Positions 32,810 to 44,859 are shown, numbered from the stretch's first letter. The stretch: DNA of 64,000 nt from Epiperipatus broadwayi (GCA_028023455.1 JAQFVV010000205.1:184001-248000), one strand, 5' to 3'. Made by a program: numbers and translations. The notes: generated by a model from the letters alone, not told the origin.

Positions 32810-33520
32810 TCCATTACCGATCCACTGCAGAATAAAGATCTGTTCAAGTTTAATCTAGTTTCCATTCTATAGCTGCATGTCTCCGATCACACTAATAAAC
32901 TTCCTTATTTTATTTATTCATCTAAGTCTTATTCAATATCTTGAAATCCATTATAAAATTTATATTACCTAGAAATATGACTAGCCCAGTTCTATTACAA
33001 TCTCTTAATTCTTTAAATGATGTCAAGCATATCTATATGCTCCTTCTTCCACAGATTTCATTTTTTAATCTCTTATTGAGGTTTCCTATATATTTATCTC
33101 CACACTTTATAAAAAGGTATGAAGTTTATTGCTTTAGCGTAAAGTACCCAAGTCTCAGATCCGTTAAATTAAGAACAAGTAAAACACTTATACTAAAATC
33201 TTCCTTTTCAATAACATATTTCCTTTTAAATAAATTCTACCAAAAATACTCCACACATGTTTAACTCTGTGATTAATATATTTAATTATGCTATCATATG
33301 CATTAATAATTTGAGAAATTTATAGTTGTCACTTTTTTTAATTTTATGTTTATCATTCTTCGTTTTCATCTTCTGAGAAAATCAGTTGAACATTAGATTT
33401 TTTTAGCATTTATTTTTAATCCCACTTTCTTACTTTTATCTGATAATTTTTGTATTATTTTTTGAAACCCTATGTGTAAAAGTAACTACATCATCTTTAA
33501 AAAGATCTATGCATTCTTAT
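32810..33520 (-). pseudogene. LINE2 reverse transcriptase, 3' half, degraded
   Basis: The minus strand begins near 33520 with FKDDVVTFTHRVSKNNTK, the remnant of the F-A-D-D catalytic block, continues through YKFL (for YKYLG), GVFLVEFI (for SAFGRN), a GSETW block (GGATCTGAGACTTGG), and reaches the terminal ACTAGCCCAG region and the 3' end near 32810. It extends LINE2 further 5' than the other copies. Many stops. Confidence 0.7.
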
Positions 33521-33639
33521 TTTCTTAGCTTCTCATTTTAATTCACAAAATGCTTCTTGTAAAACTAGTAAAACGTTTAGGTGACATGGAATTAGTTTTC
33601 TATATTGCTCTTATGTATGCTAATCTTTTTAGTGTCACA

Positions 33640-33808
33640 CAATATGCTCCTCACTGATGAAGGCCACAAAACAGAAACTAGTCTGGGGATATTGGATGAG
33701 TAGGCACTAGATAGGGATTTTATGCACAAGCCTTCTGGCATCCATTGATTACTCTGGTTGGCATAGGATGGCACTACTGTATGGAGAAAGTTTTGCCTTG
33801 TTTAATAA
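33640..33808 (+). repeat. Family A copy, truncated to ribozyme and outer arm
   Basis: It starts abruptly at TGCTCCTCACTGATGAAGG and runs through the outer arm to GTTTTGCCTTGTTTAATA. The left truncation falls just before stem I of the hammerhead and the right end is the normal terminus, so the loss is on one side, as expected of incomplete reverse transcription. Confidence 0.82.
33648..33689 (+). ncRNA. Hammerhead ribozyme, family A (stem II damaged)
   Basis: TCCTCA pairs with TGGGGA, CTGATGA and GAAA are intact, mini stem III is A-CTAG-T and cleavage dinucleotide U-C. Stem II is GGC-CACAA-AAC, so only the outer pairing is retained in part. Stem I is the best in the window (six pairs). Confidence 0.7.
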
Positions 33809-35076
33809 TCATTGTTGTTGCAAATTCATAAATATTTTTCAGAGTGCGACTATAACCATATCTTGATAGTCTGAAATTTTAATCAATGTGAAACTTCTTA
33901 TAGAATCAAATACCATATAAGTAAATTTAGAACCCAACAAATAAAATATTTAATTATATAGATGAGAAACAGCAAAATGTCACATGATCCCAGTTTATGC
34001 AATATTTTTCAGTGGCAAATTCTGTTTACTACTACTATACTTACGCCACCTAGTGCAAACTTCATCAACTTTAATGAAATATCTTTCATTTTATTTTCCA
34101 TTGAACATTATTTTCGTTTATTTGTTCCCTTTTTATCGTAATTTTTTTTTGTACATATAATTTTTAATAATTAAAATCACTTTTCTAAATGTTTTAATAC
34201 AATGTTGGGTTAATTTAATTATGATAATAAAGTATTGTAGTGAATCACTCAGCAACCTTACAGATACTTCGTTTATCATCAATGTAGAGTAAAATTATTT
34301 ATTAATTCAATAAGTTTGTTAGCTATAGTGATTTACTGATGGGAAACAGATCTCATGGTTTATGAAACTGACCAATCATATGAAAAAACAATGCTCCCAT
34401 TAGAAACAAGCCATCCAATTATAAGATAGAAAGGGGAAGAGTTTTTATTTTGGAGTTCATGCCTTAAGGATTTGATACTCATGTTCTAACTAGCTGCTCT
34501 TGTCTGCATCATGGGTCATGCTTGACTTATTTATAGCCACTAAACAAATATATATGCAATATGACATATACCTCGCCTCTTTTGTAGCTTAAGCAGTGTA
34601 CACTGGCACTCTCTCCTTTCTTCAGTTTAGGGAACTATTAGTAGTATATTATTAATGTGTATTGTGCTATGTGTAACTTAATGCAGTTATAATGGTAAAC
34701 CCTGAATTGAGGCCCAGCTCTGCTATTTTCCAGTGCTTGAACTTTTCATGAAATCTTGAGCAATAAAATCATTTGATAATTTATTTATTTTTTTAAATTT
34801 GGGTAACATTTTTAACTAACTTGTAACTTAAGTGATTCACTTAAAGTTTTTTAAACTCTTACTGGCGGCGAATGTGCAGAGATTTATAATATTTAAGAAA
34901 TAGCGCATTATCGGAGTTTGACTTGACTTTAATAATTTCTAACTTATAATAAGTAAATATTAAATGTTTTGTTAATTGTTTACCCGGTTTTAATGATATC
35001 AAGTTTAAAATTAGAATCATTTCTGTAAGCACTATTACGTATTAATTATTGATTATTTGAGCTTAGAATAAGGTGG
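33809..35076. other. Non-coding DNA with a possible SINE remnant
   Basis: A weak S1-like piece (CAGTGCTTGAACTTTTCATG, then GAGCAATAAAATC) lies at about 34690-34770. Otherwise nothing is recognised. The right part is the pre-insertion target of the RTE-like element. Confidence 0.4.
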
Positions 35077-35091
35077 CAGAACTGAACTAAT
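35077..35091 (+). repeat. Target-site duplication, left copy
   Basis: CAGAACTGAACTAAT, identical to 38574-38588. It borders the 3' tail of the minus-strand RTE-like element. Confidence 0.95.
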
Positions 35092-35103
35092 CAATCAATC
35101 AAT
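35092..35103 (-). repeat. (TGAT)n 3' tail of the RTE-like element
   Basis: Read on the plus strand as CAATCAATCAAT, immediately inside the left duplication. A four-base microsatellite tail in place of poly(A) is typical of RTE-clade elements. Confidence 0.85.
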
Positions 35104-35150
35104 AGTAGTCTGTCCAATAGACAGGTCCAGAGAGTAGTCACTACATCAGT

Positions 35151-38124
35151 TCATCCATTCTTCCATTCCATTCTCTTCCTTGCCCACTTCCTCAATTCCA
35201 CATAACCCTTCCATCTCGTATGTCATCCAATAATGTCAATCTCTTCCGTCCTTTCTTTTTATTTCCACTCACCATTCCTTCCAAAACATCTTTCATTAAA
35301 CTATAATCTTTTTTTAGAATATGTCCAATCCAGTTTCTCTTTCTCTCTTTGATACTTTCAATCAATCTTCTTTCCTCATTAACCCTTTTCAAAACTTCTT
35401 CATTTGTTATTTTATTCATCCGATTTTTTCCATTTTTGTCCCTGTCCACATCTCAAAAGCTTCCAGTCATTTCTTAATTCTATTACTCAATGTCCATGTC
35501 TCACAACCATACATTAATACACTCCACACATAACATTTAATTAATCTTTTCCTTAATTCTCTTTCCATAGGTCCACAAATATCTTCTTTCTTTTTAAAAA
35601 TGTCACCTTTGCCAATGCTATTCTTCTTTTAACTTCATCTTCACTTCTTCCATCCTCACTCAACCAACAACCCAAATATCTAAATCCCTTCACCTGCTGC
35701 ACCATGTCATCATGGATTCCAATTTGCAGTCTTTTTGCATCTCTCCCTATCCATAAACACTTAGTCTTTTCAATATTAATCTTCATTCCATATGCCATAC
35801 ATCCTTCTTCCAATTTATTCAACATATTCTGAAGATCCTTTTCTTCCTCAGCAATAAGAGCCATATCATCTGCAAATCTTATACACTTTTATTACTCTCC
35901 CTCCAACATTTGCTCCTCCACAGTCCAAATAATTATTTAGCATATCTTCTAAATAAATATTAAACAAAACATATGACATACTACATCCTTGCCTAACTCC
36001 ACTTTCTATATTCACTTCATCAGTCTCATTACATCCAAATCTAACTCTTATTCTTTGACCATTATACATATTCCATATCAATCATCTTTCTTTCCAGAAT
36101 ACTCCTTTATCTCTTAAGATAGACATCAGTTTATTCCAGCTTACTCTATCAAATGCCTTTTCTAAATCTACAAAATATATACCAATTCCTTTATCTCTTT
36201 CAATATATCTTTCTGCAATTGTCCTAACAATACCAATAGCATCTCTTGTGCTTTTCCCTTTCCGAAAACCAAACTGTTCTTCAGCAATATAATAGTCAAC
36301 CTTCCCATAAATCCTTTGAGTTAAAATCCTCAATAACACCTTAGAAACATGAGACAATACACTTATTGTCCTATACTCTTCACATTTAACAGCTTTCTTC
36401 TTTTTGGCAATTGGAATCACTATAGTTCTTAAAAAATCTTCAGGCCAAACTCCACTATTATATATCAAATTGCAAAGTCCAACTATTTCCTTCATAGTAA
36501 ATTCTCCCATTTCTCTCAAAAATTCTATAGGTACTGCATCAAATCCAATCGCCTTACCATTCTTCATTTGTGTGATTGCCTTTCTTACTTCATCTGGCAG
36601 TATGTCCATACCTCTATCATCCATTGCAACATCTTCTTCATTTTCAAGTTCATAACTAATTAAATTATTTCCTCTACTAAACAGATACTGAATATATTCT
36701 TCCCATCTTTTTAATATATCATTACTATCGGTTAACCTTCTTCCATTCTTATCTGCAATCTCACTCGCTACCCATGTCTTTTTCTCCCAAGAAATACTTT
36801 GTATTCTATCAAATGCTAGATCATATCTTTTCATCTGTTGAAACCTTTCTATCTCTTTACATTCTTGCTCCAACCACTTTTCTTTTGCTAAATCTGTTTC
36901 CCTTCTTAATTCATTATTAAATTTCCTATATTCCTTTTGCCCTTCCTCAGTATTTACATTCTTCCACCATCTCCGCACTTCCATCTTTTCCAACATACCT
37001 TCAGTTATCCAAGGTCTTTTAGCTTTTCTCGCATGAATAATACCTATTTCATTTTTTGCTATTTTCAAGAATCCCTCTTTAATTATATTCCAACACTCAT
37101 CAGAGGTATTAATATAGTTCCCATTCTGAACAATTCTTTTAAATTCATTTTCACATATCAAACCAAATTTTCCTTTTTCCATTTGTCTCAATTTATCCAA
37201 GTCCCATCTTGTGTATCTTTTCCCTCTTTTAATTCTTTTTAAACTTAACTTTAATTTAGCCATCACCAAATTATGATCCGAATCTATATCAGCACCTGGC
37301 AAAGCATGTGAACCCTTAACAGCATTCCTATATCTATTCTGAATCAATATATAATCAATTTGATAATGTTCTTTGTTACCTGGAGCTTTCCATGTATACA
37401 CTCTTCTAATATGATTTTTAAAACAAGTGTTGGCAATGACAAACCCATTCTCTTTACAAAATTGTACAAGTCGACTATCCCTTTCATTTCTTTTTCCAAT
37501 ACCATAATTTCCAACAATTTTCTCTTCCCTACCTTTCCCCACAACAGCATTCCAATCCCCCAATAGCAATATACATGCATTTTTTCCTTCACATTGAATA
37601 CTTTCTTCTATCTTCTCATACATTTCATCAATTTCACTATCATCATGAGTACTAGTTGGCATATAAACTTGTATAATTACCAAATCCCTAGGACTTGCAT
37701 TTATTCTCATCACCATCAGTCTATCATTAATACCATCAACCTTTGCCACACTATTCCATATTTTCTTCCTCACAGCAATGCCAACTCCATTAATTGACCT
37801 ATCACCACCTGAATAAAACAACTTTACATCTCCACTACTTACTTCTATACATCCCTCCCACCTCACTTCACTTAATCCCATTACATCAATATTATTCAAA
37901 TGTAACTTTCTTTTCAAATTCTCCAATTTCCCACCTTTCCTCAAAGATCTAACATTCCACATTCCAATTCTCAGTGTATCCCCTCTCAATGAATTATATT
38001 TATGAGGATTTCGCAGGTTGACGACCTGAGTAGCCTCATGTCCACTCCTGCTGGGCAAGACACCAAAGTTATTTTTAACTAAGGTCTCAATACCAAACGT
38101 AATGATTCCTGTAGACATACTCAT
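35151..38124 (-). pseudogene. RTE-like endonuclease-reverse transcriptase, disabled by stops and frameshifts
   Basis: The intact first part (38124 to 36082) is 680 residues. Residues 50-290 form an exonuclease-endonuclease-phosphatase fold: GMWNVRSL (N57), GLSEVRW (E86), QVYMPT, LLGDWNA (D190, N192), QIDYIL (D257) and DSDHN (D283, H284). Residues 510-680 begin the reverse transcriptase: KNGKAIGFDAVP, EYRTISVLSHVSKVLL, EEQFGFRKGKSTRDAI and IYFVDLEKAFDRV (motif A). A TGA at 36082-36084 interrupts W-K-E-R/L-I-W-N. The frame resumes through GVRQGCSMSYVLFNIYLED, then a single-base shift near 35870 precedes IRFADDMAL, the catalytic D-D pair. More shifts and a TGA occur near 35475-35560 (LMYGCETWTLSN), then NEEVLKRVNEER and NWIGHILKKD, and the protein ends at 35151. 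The ATG at 38124 follows an in-frame stop, which fixes the start. Confidence 0.93.
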
Positions 38125-38573
38125 AATAAAACAAAGGAATTATAAGACAAAGTGGTTTCCCGTTGCCTTCTTTGCCCTGAAATAACCTCTATAATAGGCT
38201 TAGTGCGCCAGCCAAATCCCATAAAATGAAAATCCATCTACCGCTTCCTCCTCATCATTGTCACCTCTAGTGATTTTCCACTGACTTGGAAGAAATGCCG
38301 TTGCAGACCCAGCACCCAGCGGGGTGTTGACTTATTTAATGGTGGTCAACACTCACCATTATACATCCACCGTCATAAAAATTGTGGCACTTTATAGAAG
38401 TAAACATGCCACTGTCTCCTTCACCACTTCCTGATAGTGAATGTTGTCCCATTGTCAGTGACTGCTTATTTACAGTACTCTGCTTATTCGCAGTTAACCT
38501 TCATATCTGAAGGCCATACCCCTATCCGCAACCTGGGGATGCTCTGGGTGGCATGGGACCCATGCCTTATTCC
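38125..38573 (-). promoter_or_regulatory. 5' untranslated region of the RTE-like element
   Basis: The minus strand starts GAATAAGGCATGGGTCCC and ends before the ATG with GAAGGCAACGGGAAACCAC, a block I associate with the 5' regions of this LINE group. It is GC-richer than the surroundings (CACCCCGCTGGGTGCTGGG). An internal promoter is expected in such elements, but no specific site is visible. Confidence 0.6.
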
Positions 38574-38588
38574 CAGAACTGAACTAAT
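38574..38588 (+). repeat. Target-site duplication, right copy
   Basis: CAGAACTGAACTAAT, an exact match to 35077-35091. It marks the 5' end of the RTE-like element. Confidence 0.95.
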
Positions 38589-38869
38589 ATAAATAGAAAA
38601 TGCTATAACAGTAATACGTAAGCAAAAGTCATGTGATGAAATCAGGTGATATTTTATTCATTTATACCAAATCCTGGCCACAAGATAGAGATGCCCAAAG
38701 TTATAAAAAAACTAAGGATACCAAAATACATAGAAACTGATCTGGTTTCAGATCTACATGACTATACAAACAAGTTGGCCAAGATTGATAACATTTATAC
38801 ATTTTTTAATTTGGGTTGATAGCTTGATATTATAACAAAGAAATAAAACCTGATTCTGGAAAGAGAGTG

Positions 38870-39125
38870 CATTATTTAATAAAATTTAGATGCTCTCATC
38901 CAAGATGCAAAGCTTATCACTGATGAAATTCATAAGTTTAAAACCAGTCTGGGGATATTGGATAAAACAACATGGGATATCTGGGGATATTGGATAAAAC
39001 AACATGGGATAGAGATTTAGGGGATATTGGACAAGACAGTATAAGATAGGGATTTAATAAGCACTATTATCTAATACTTATTATTACCTATAAAGCTTGC
39101 ATTAAGTGCCATAGACATGATAAAA
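38870..39125 (+). repeat. Old family A copy with internal tandem duplication
   Basis: Contains GATGCAAAGCTTATCACTG, TGATGAAATTCATAAG, AACCAGTCTGGGGATATTGG, GATAGGGATTT and TTACCTATAAAGCTTGC with AAGTGCC. The ribozyme has CTGATGA but AAAA for GAAA. The segment TCTGGGGATATTGGATAAAA (start 38948) is repeated at 38980 (32-bp period) and again in part at 39018. Confidence 0.7.
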
Positions 39126-39529
39126 TTATGTTATTACAATACTATTTGTTAGTATTAGTGCTCCATGTTGCCATAAGTGCAACCAATAAAAAAATAAATA
39201 CACCTATCTTTAATTAATTTCTAAAAATTAGATATATTGTACCATTAAAGAAAAAATTCTACCTTTAGGATAATGAAATCACATCATTTGGAGAAATGAA
39301 AAAATTAATATACCTAATAGTATAATAAAAAACAATCTATTTCTGATAATTGAATTTAAAACTAAATTAGCATGTATATTTTATTATAGAACTGCATATA
39401 CATCTATTTCAAATGAATTAAATAGATGAATTGGGAAATATAATTTCTGGAGTGAAACATCCAAAGAATTTTGTTATAATTCTTTTAAAAAGAAACCTAA
39501 ATAAATTAAGATAAAGGATTACTAGGACA
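39126..39529. other. Non-coding DNA
   Basis: Nothing recognised. Confidence 0.35.
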
Positions 39530-40210
39530 TTAATAATTTGTATTAGCCATTCATTAGACTAGAGATTATGCCTTAATGAATAATATTTTTGTAATTTTTT
39601 CTGTATCACTCTCATGCAAGTTAGGGACTGGTCCTACCAACTGTTAATACCTTATAGAGGGTTTTAATCATAATATATGGCCAAATACATGTGTATCTTG
39701 GGGATCTTTTTTTTACATGTTTATGGTCATGTTTATGATTACACCCCTTTACAAGGTGTAAAAAGTGAATAAAAACAAGTTCCTATTTTGTGTGAGAGCA
39801 CTGAAGTAAAAACTATACTACAGAAATATTCCTCATTAAGTGGATAATCTTTAGTCTAATGAATGATTAATAAAAATTATTAATATAGTTCCATCAAGTC
39901 GTTTATGTCAAAGTTGTGAGGATGGTTGTGACACATCAATTAAACTGTAGTAATTGGCTATTTCTATAAACTGAACAATGATGAAGATATGTATAAAAGA
40001 TTGTGATATTGGTCAACTGATGAGTGCGGATTCAGCATGAAATAAGAATCTTGGGGATCATACATCTTTTCCACATGTCTTTGGTCATATATTTATGATT
40101 ACACTCCTCTACAAGATGCTAAAAACAGTTAGAAAACAGTCCCTATCTTCTGTGATAGTAGTGCAGTGAAAATTATACTACAGAAACATTATTCATTAAG
40201 AGGATTTCTA
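39530..40210 (+). repeat. Family D: inverted arm, plus unit and a partial second plus unit
   Basis: An inverted arm (ATTAGACTAGAGATTATGCC to CTTATAGAGGG, about 39548-39665) faces a plus arm that ends in CATTAAGTGG and GACACATCAATTAAACTG. A second plus unit begins ATTGGCTATTTCTATAAAC and carries an intact hammerhead at 40013. The spacing of the ATCTTGGGG blocks (39695 and 40048) gives a unit of 353 bp. The first unit has the same ribozyme deletion as 25190. Confidence 0.8.
40013..40054 (+). ncRNA. Hammerhead ribozyme, family D, complete core
   Basis: TCAA pairs with TTGG; the core CTGATGA is at 40017-40023; stem II GTGC-GGATTCA-GCAT has four pairs; GAAA at 40039-40042; mini stem III A-T then A-T around AAGA; cleavage nucleotide C40050. 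All catalytic bases are present. It is the best family D ribozyme in the window. Confidence 0.75.
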
Positions 40211-40231
40211 GGATAACTCTATTGTAAGAAC

Positions 40232-40361
40232 GAGGCAAAACTCTCCACACAGTAGTGCCACCCTGTGCCAACCAGAGTAATCAATGGATGCCAGAAGTGT
40301 TTTGCCTTGTTTAATAACAAATGTGCTAGTATGAGATAGTGATCATGTGATGTTTAGTGCT
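40232..40361. repeat. Internally deleted family A copy with 14-bp target duplication
   Basis: It is flanked by TCTATTGTAAGAAC (40218-40231) and TCTATTATAAGAAC (40362-40375), one mismatch. The element has one outer arm (GAGGCAAAACTCTCC to GATGCCAGAAG) fused directly to the terminal block (TTTTGCCTTGTTTAATAAC to GATCATGTGATGTTTAG). It lacks the ribozyme and the second arm. Confidence 0.8.
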
Positions 40362-40375
40362 TCTATTATAAGAAC

Positions 40376-41060
40376 AATGAAATTAAATAAATTCTGATAT
40401 ACTAGAACTTTGTAATATAAAAGAGTAGAACAAAAAAGAAAATTCAAAGAAGCTGATCACATGATAATGGCAAATAATCCCATAATTCAAAGGGGTAAAA
40501 TAATTCATAATGTTTGAAAGCCATTCATTAATCATGGCCTTAAGAAAAAGTAGAGAAATTAGGAAAATTCTCATAGATAAGTATATAAAAATTCTACTGA
40601 CTGTTACTTATCACAGAATAGTCTAGTTGATTAGAGTATTACCTTAAATTCAATATTCATAAATTTAAGAGTCCAGATTCAACTCCGATGCTAGTATTGC
40701 CATTAGTCAGGCCAGTAACAGCAGAAGAAGAGAGGAGAGAACAATATCACTAGAAATGTGTTATATACTAACCTATCTGCTATTGTTAACAGTTTAAAGT
40801 ATTTGAAAAATTTAAATAAAGTTTGAATCCTTCTAAAGACATTTAACATTTACTATCAGACGATGGAACTTGTCCAACATATACTATTATCACAAACTTT
40901 CAGACAAACATATTATTCCATTTTTGTATTATAAAATATGATAGTATAAATACAGAAAAGACAGTTATCACATAAATTATTATCACTGGATTTATCTTTT
41001 AATTTCATCTTAAAAATGATTTGATAAAAAATGCAAATATTATTAGATCAAATTATAGGT
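40376..41060. other. Non-coding DNA
   Basis: A weak SINE-like stretch (GTCTAGTTGATTAGAG then GAGTCCAGATTCAACTCC) at about 40620-40690 may be a tRNA-derived remnant. Otherwise unrecognised. Confidence 0.4.
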
Positions 41061-42156
41061 ACTTTAGTATTAAAGCTGCAACACAGAGCATGTATTAGAC
41101 TTACTGGACCCACTCACATTTGTATCAGTCCACTGATAACTTAGTAATCTTGTGATATGACCAAAATAACATGTACACGGATCTTGTACATGGCTTTTTT
41201 CAGCAAAAAAAAAAAGAACTTGTACATGATATTTTGGCAAGAATTACAAAGTTATCAGGAGGTTGATAAGAATGTGAACAGGCACAGTAGGTCTAATACA
41301 TGCTCCATGTTGCAGAACTAAAAATAAGTAGAAGTAAAAAAAAAAGTAAAACATAATAAATATATAGATCATTTTCAATAACAAATGCATTCAACTTAAC
41401 AAGTTTCAAAAAAAAAAATGCGACTTTCAACAGTAACAACTTTTAAGAATGATATTTAAAATAAAATTTCAACTTTAACAAGTTTCCAAAAAAAAAAAAA
41501 TGTGACTTTCATAAATATGTACTTTCAACATTAATAACTTTTAAGAATGACATTTAAAATAAAATGTGATTTGAGACATTACAAAAACGACACCATTAAT
41601 CAAAAAATAGTTAGTTTAAATACACACCAAACAAACAGTAATGATTTTAATTTTTAAGTAATTTGGATAAAAATACATTAACTATATTCCTATGACACTT
41701 ACCATGTAATATATAACAGGAATTTACACATTAAAATCAAAAGTTTCATATATACTGTACTATTACCACAGAGACTGGAGATCTACAGAAAAATTTTCAT
41801 TCTGAAAATGTACCACATGTTGCAAAGTATGCTGGGATTTTTAGAGAAGTGCTATTAACATCATTTTTTATAAAGAAATTAAACCAAAAGTACAAAAAAA
41901 TAAAATAAAATACATATTAATTATTAGACGTTTATTATGTTTTGATTTATCCTGGCTTTTGTCAGAAAGAAATCTAGACAATAACTGAAAATGTTGAAGT
42001 ATTAAAAAAAAAAATCGCATAGATAAAAAAACACATTTTCATGTACACTCACAGGGATTATTTTCTTTCAATTTGACTTCATCACAACATTACTTATTTA
42101 TTGTGGGTGTGAAAAGGCCTCCTATCTCCCCTATGTTGCAGCTTTAATACTAAACT
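41061..42156. mobile_element. Non-autonomous TIR element of about 1.1 kb with an inner fold-back
   Basis: The ends are inverted: TTTAGTATTAAAGCTGCAAC at about 41063 and GTTGCAGCTTTAATACTAAA at about 42135, extending with few mismatches into CACAG/CTATG. A second inverted pair sits inside (GAGCATGTATTAGAC at 41085 and GTCTAATACATGCTCC, about 41300), enclosing ACATGTACACGG and CTTGTACATG. Two imperfect tandem copies of a segment of about 95 bp (AACAAGTTTC to TTAAAATAAAAT) lie at 41398-41570. No transposase frame is present. Confidence 0.7.
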
Positions 42157-42264
42157 ACCAAATTATATAAATAACTTGTTGATAATTCATTATATGAACA
42201 TGACATTTATTGATAGTATTGGTTAATGAATGAATAACTGCAATAGTATACCAAGTAATGACAA

Positions 42265-43535
42265 AAAATAAAGAAATCACAATTATGAGAAATATAGATA
42301 ACAAGTAATGATTAAAAAAATCATAATTATAAAAAAGAGAGATAACAAGTAATGATAAAAAAATAAGAAATCACAATTATGAAAAACACAGATAACAAGT
42401 AATAATAAAAAGATAAGAAGAAATCACAATTATAAAAATCATAGATAATAAGGAATGATGAAAAAAATAAAAATCACAATTATGAAAAACAAATAATGAT
42501 AAAAAAATAAAAAATCACAATTATGAAAAACATAGATAATAAATAATGATAAAAAATAAGATGAAATCACAATTATGAAAAAGATGATAAAATTAAAAAA
42601 AAAATCACAATTATGATAAACACAGATAACAAGTAATGATAAAAAAATAAGAAATCACAATTATGAAAAACATACATAACAATTAATGATAAAAGAAATC
42701 ACAATTATAAAAAAGACAGATAACAAGTAATGATATAAAAATAAGAAGAAATCACAATTATGAAAAATACAGATAACAAATAATGCTAAAAAAATAAAAA
42801 AAAGACAGATAACAAATAATGATAAAAAAATAAGAATAAATCAAAATTATGAAAAACACAGATAACAAGTAATGATAAAAAAAAATAAGAAATCATAATT
42901 ATGAAAAACAGGTAATAAGTAATGATAATAAAAAAAATAAAAAATAGCAATTATGAAAAATACAAATAACAAATAATGATAAAAAAATAAGAAGAAATTA
43001 CAATTATGAAAAACACAGATAACAAGTAATGATAAAAAGATAAGAAGAAATTACAATTATGAAAAACACAGATAACAAGTAATGATAAAAAGATAAGAAG
43101 AAATTACAATTATGAAAAACACAGATAACAAGTAATGATAAAAAGATAAGAAGAAATTACAATTATGAAAAACACAGATAACAAGTAATGATAAAAAAAT
43201 AAGAAATCACAATTATGAAAAACATAGGTAATAAGTAATGATAAAAAAAATAAAAAATTGCAATTATGAAAAACACAGATAACAAATAATGATAAAAAGA
43301 AATCACAATTATGAAAATCATGAATAACAAGTATGATAAAAAAATTCACAAAAATCACAATTATGAAAAAAAGAGGTAACAAGTAATAATAAAGAAAATA
43401 AGAAATCACTATTATGAAAAACAAATAACAAGTAATGATAAAAAGATAAATCACAGTTATGAAAAACAGATACCAAGTGATGATAAAAATTTTTAAAAAA
43501 ATCACAATTATGAAAAATATAGATATAAAGTAATT
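42265..43535 (+). repeat. Minisatellite with about 53-bp period
   Basis: About 24 imperfect copies of a unit containing AATCACAATTATGAAAAAC, ACAGATAACAAGTAATGAT and AAAAAATAAG. Between about 42990 and 43190 four copies are almost identical with spacing of exactly 53 bp (GAAGAAATTAC at 42991, 43044, 43097, 43150), while the outer copies are diverged and vary in length. The centre is therefore the most recently amplified part. The 131-codon minus-strand frame across it (43110-43505) is a by-product of the repeat. Confidence 0.92.
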
Positions 43536-44859
43536 GTTAAAAATAATAAAACTAATGGAATTCAGCTATTATAATATGAATAATTATAATACAAATACAA
43601 AATATGATATAAAGAATAGCTTGATAGATAAGTTTAAATGTAATGTAGAAATTTATAAGTGAGAAATATATTGCAAAACTTACTAAAATAAATGAAAATA
43701 ATTGCAATCATGGTACCCACAATAATGGTACCAATATAAGAAATATATATTGAGAAAGATGAAATGAATAACAAAGATGAAATATTAACTTTAAACAATG
43801 ATCAAACATATAAAGAGGAAGTAACTACTGTGAAGCAAGTAGAAATAGTGGGCTTAATAGATACAGTATCTGAGAATGAAGAGAAAAACAAACAAACAAT
43901 AAATGTATATCCTTGAATCAACAGACTGAGAGGCTTTTAAAAATCAAGAAAATCACATACAATAATAAAAATATTACCACAAGTTAAATAAAGCAAATGG
44001 GATTTCAAAAGCAGTCAAAGTAATAAAAAAAGTATTTTTACAGATAGATATCTGAAGCTAAAATAAGTTACATAAAAGATTAAAAATATTTGGATGATTT
44101 GATGTAAGATAATACGGATGAAAATTAAATTAGAAATGTTAAAAGAAATATTAATAAGCAGACTTTTAAAAGAAAATAATATAAAACGAAAATATATTAT
44201 TATAATAAAAAGTATCAATAGAATCATAAAGAAATTCATAATAGAAATAGCATACATATAAAGATTAAATGTAACATACATATAAATATTCCCAAAAACT
44301 TCACTTCAGATAATATGTTAAAATTTTTGTGGTGGATAGCCTGACTATGTCATTGCGTAACACATCATTAATGCAGAGATAGCGCTACAATCAAAATGGA
44401 ACACTCATAGGGGTTCAATGTGTTCTTTAAAATTAAATGAATTTTGTTACATAGAAAATAAAAAAAAAGATTAATTAATTCTTTATCTTACTTTCTGAAA
44501 ACCTAGCAAATAATTACACTATTTAGAATAATAATTTTTAATTTATCTTTGAATGAAAACAATACATTCCATATTAAACAATATAAAATGGCATAAACAA
44601 AAACCTACTGAATTGCCTATATTTAGTTATTTTATTAAATTAAAGAGAAAATGTTGATTTTTTATTTAGACGTATTTAGTAAAATGATATCCTTGAAAAC
44701 TTTTAGTTCAGAATTCTAAGAATTGGGTTATTTTTAACTTAATTTTTTTTGATATATGAAAAAATTCTATGAAAAATAAATAAAATCAGGATTATGAATC
44801 TTATATATCAATATCAAAAGTTTTTCTACATTTTTAATTTTTTTTCATTCACACCTCAA
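43536..44859. other. AT-rich non-coding DNA
   Basis: No recognised gene or repeat. The 88-codon minus frame (44015-44281) is dominated by Ile, Phe and Leu and looks like translated AT-rich noise. Confidence 0.45.

Larger units (their letters stand above)
35092..38573 (-). mobile_element. Full-length RTE/BovB-like non-LTR retrotransposon
   Basis: A 3482-bp insertion between perfect 15-bp target-site duplications. On the minus strand it has a 5' untranslated region of about 450 bp, an open frame for an endonuclease and reverse transcriptase, a 3' region of about 60 bp and a (TGAT)n tail, three units plus, abutting the duplication (35092-35103). The short 3' UTR, microsatellite tail and apurinic-type endonuclease fit the RTE/BovB side of the non-LTR tree. 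This is the only complete LINE in the window. A second, truncated copy of the same family lies at 54840-55245 on the plus strand. The identical duplications suggest recent insertion, while the stops show the copy is no longer competent. Confidence 0.93.

Noticed and set aside
36404-37797. Plus-strand open frames of 67-101 codons
   Set aside because: They are antisense shadows of the minus-strand RTE-like reading frame.
43110-43505. 131-codon minus-strand frame rich in Phe, Ile and Tyr, looking like a membrane protein
   Set aside because: It lies wholly within the 53-bp minisatellite and its repeats follow the DNA period.
42265-43535. CRISPR-like array because of regular repeats
   Set aside because: Repeats are contiguous without unique spacers, and the genome is eukaryotic.
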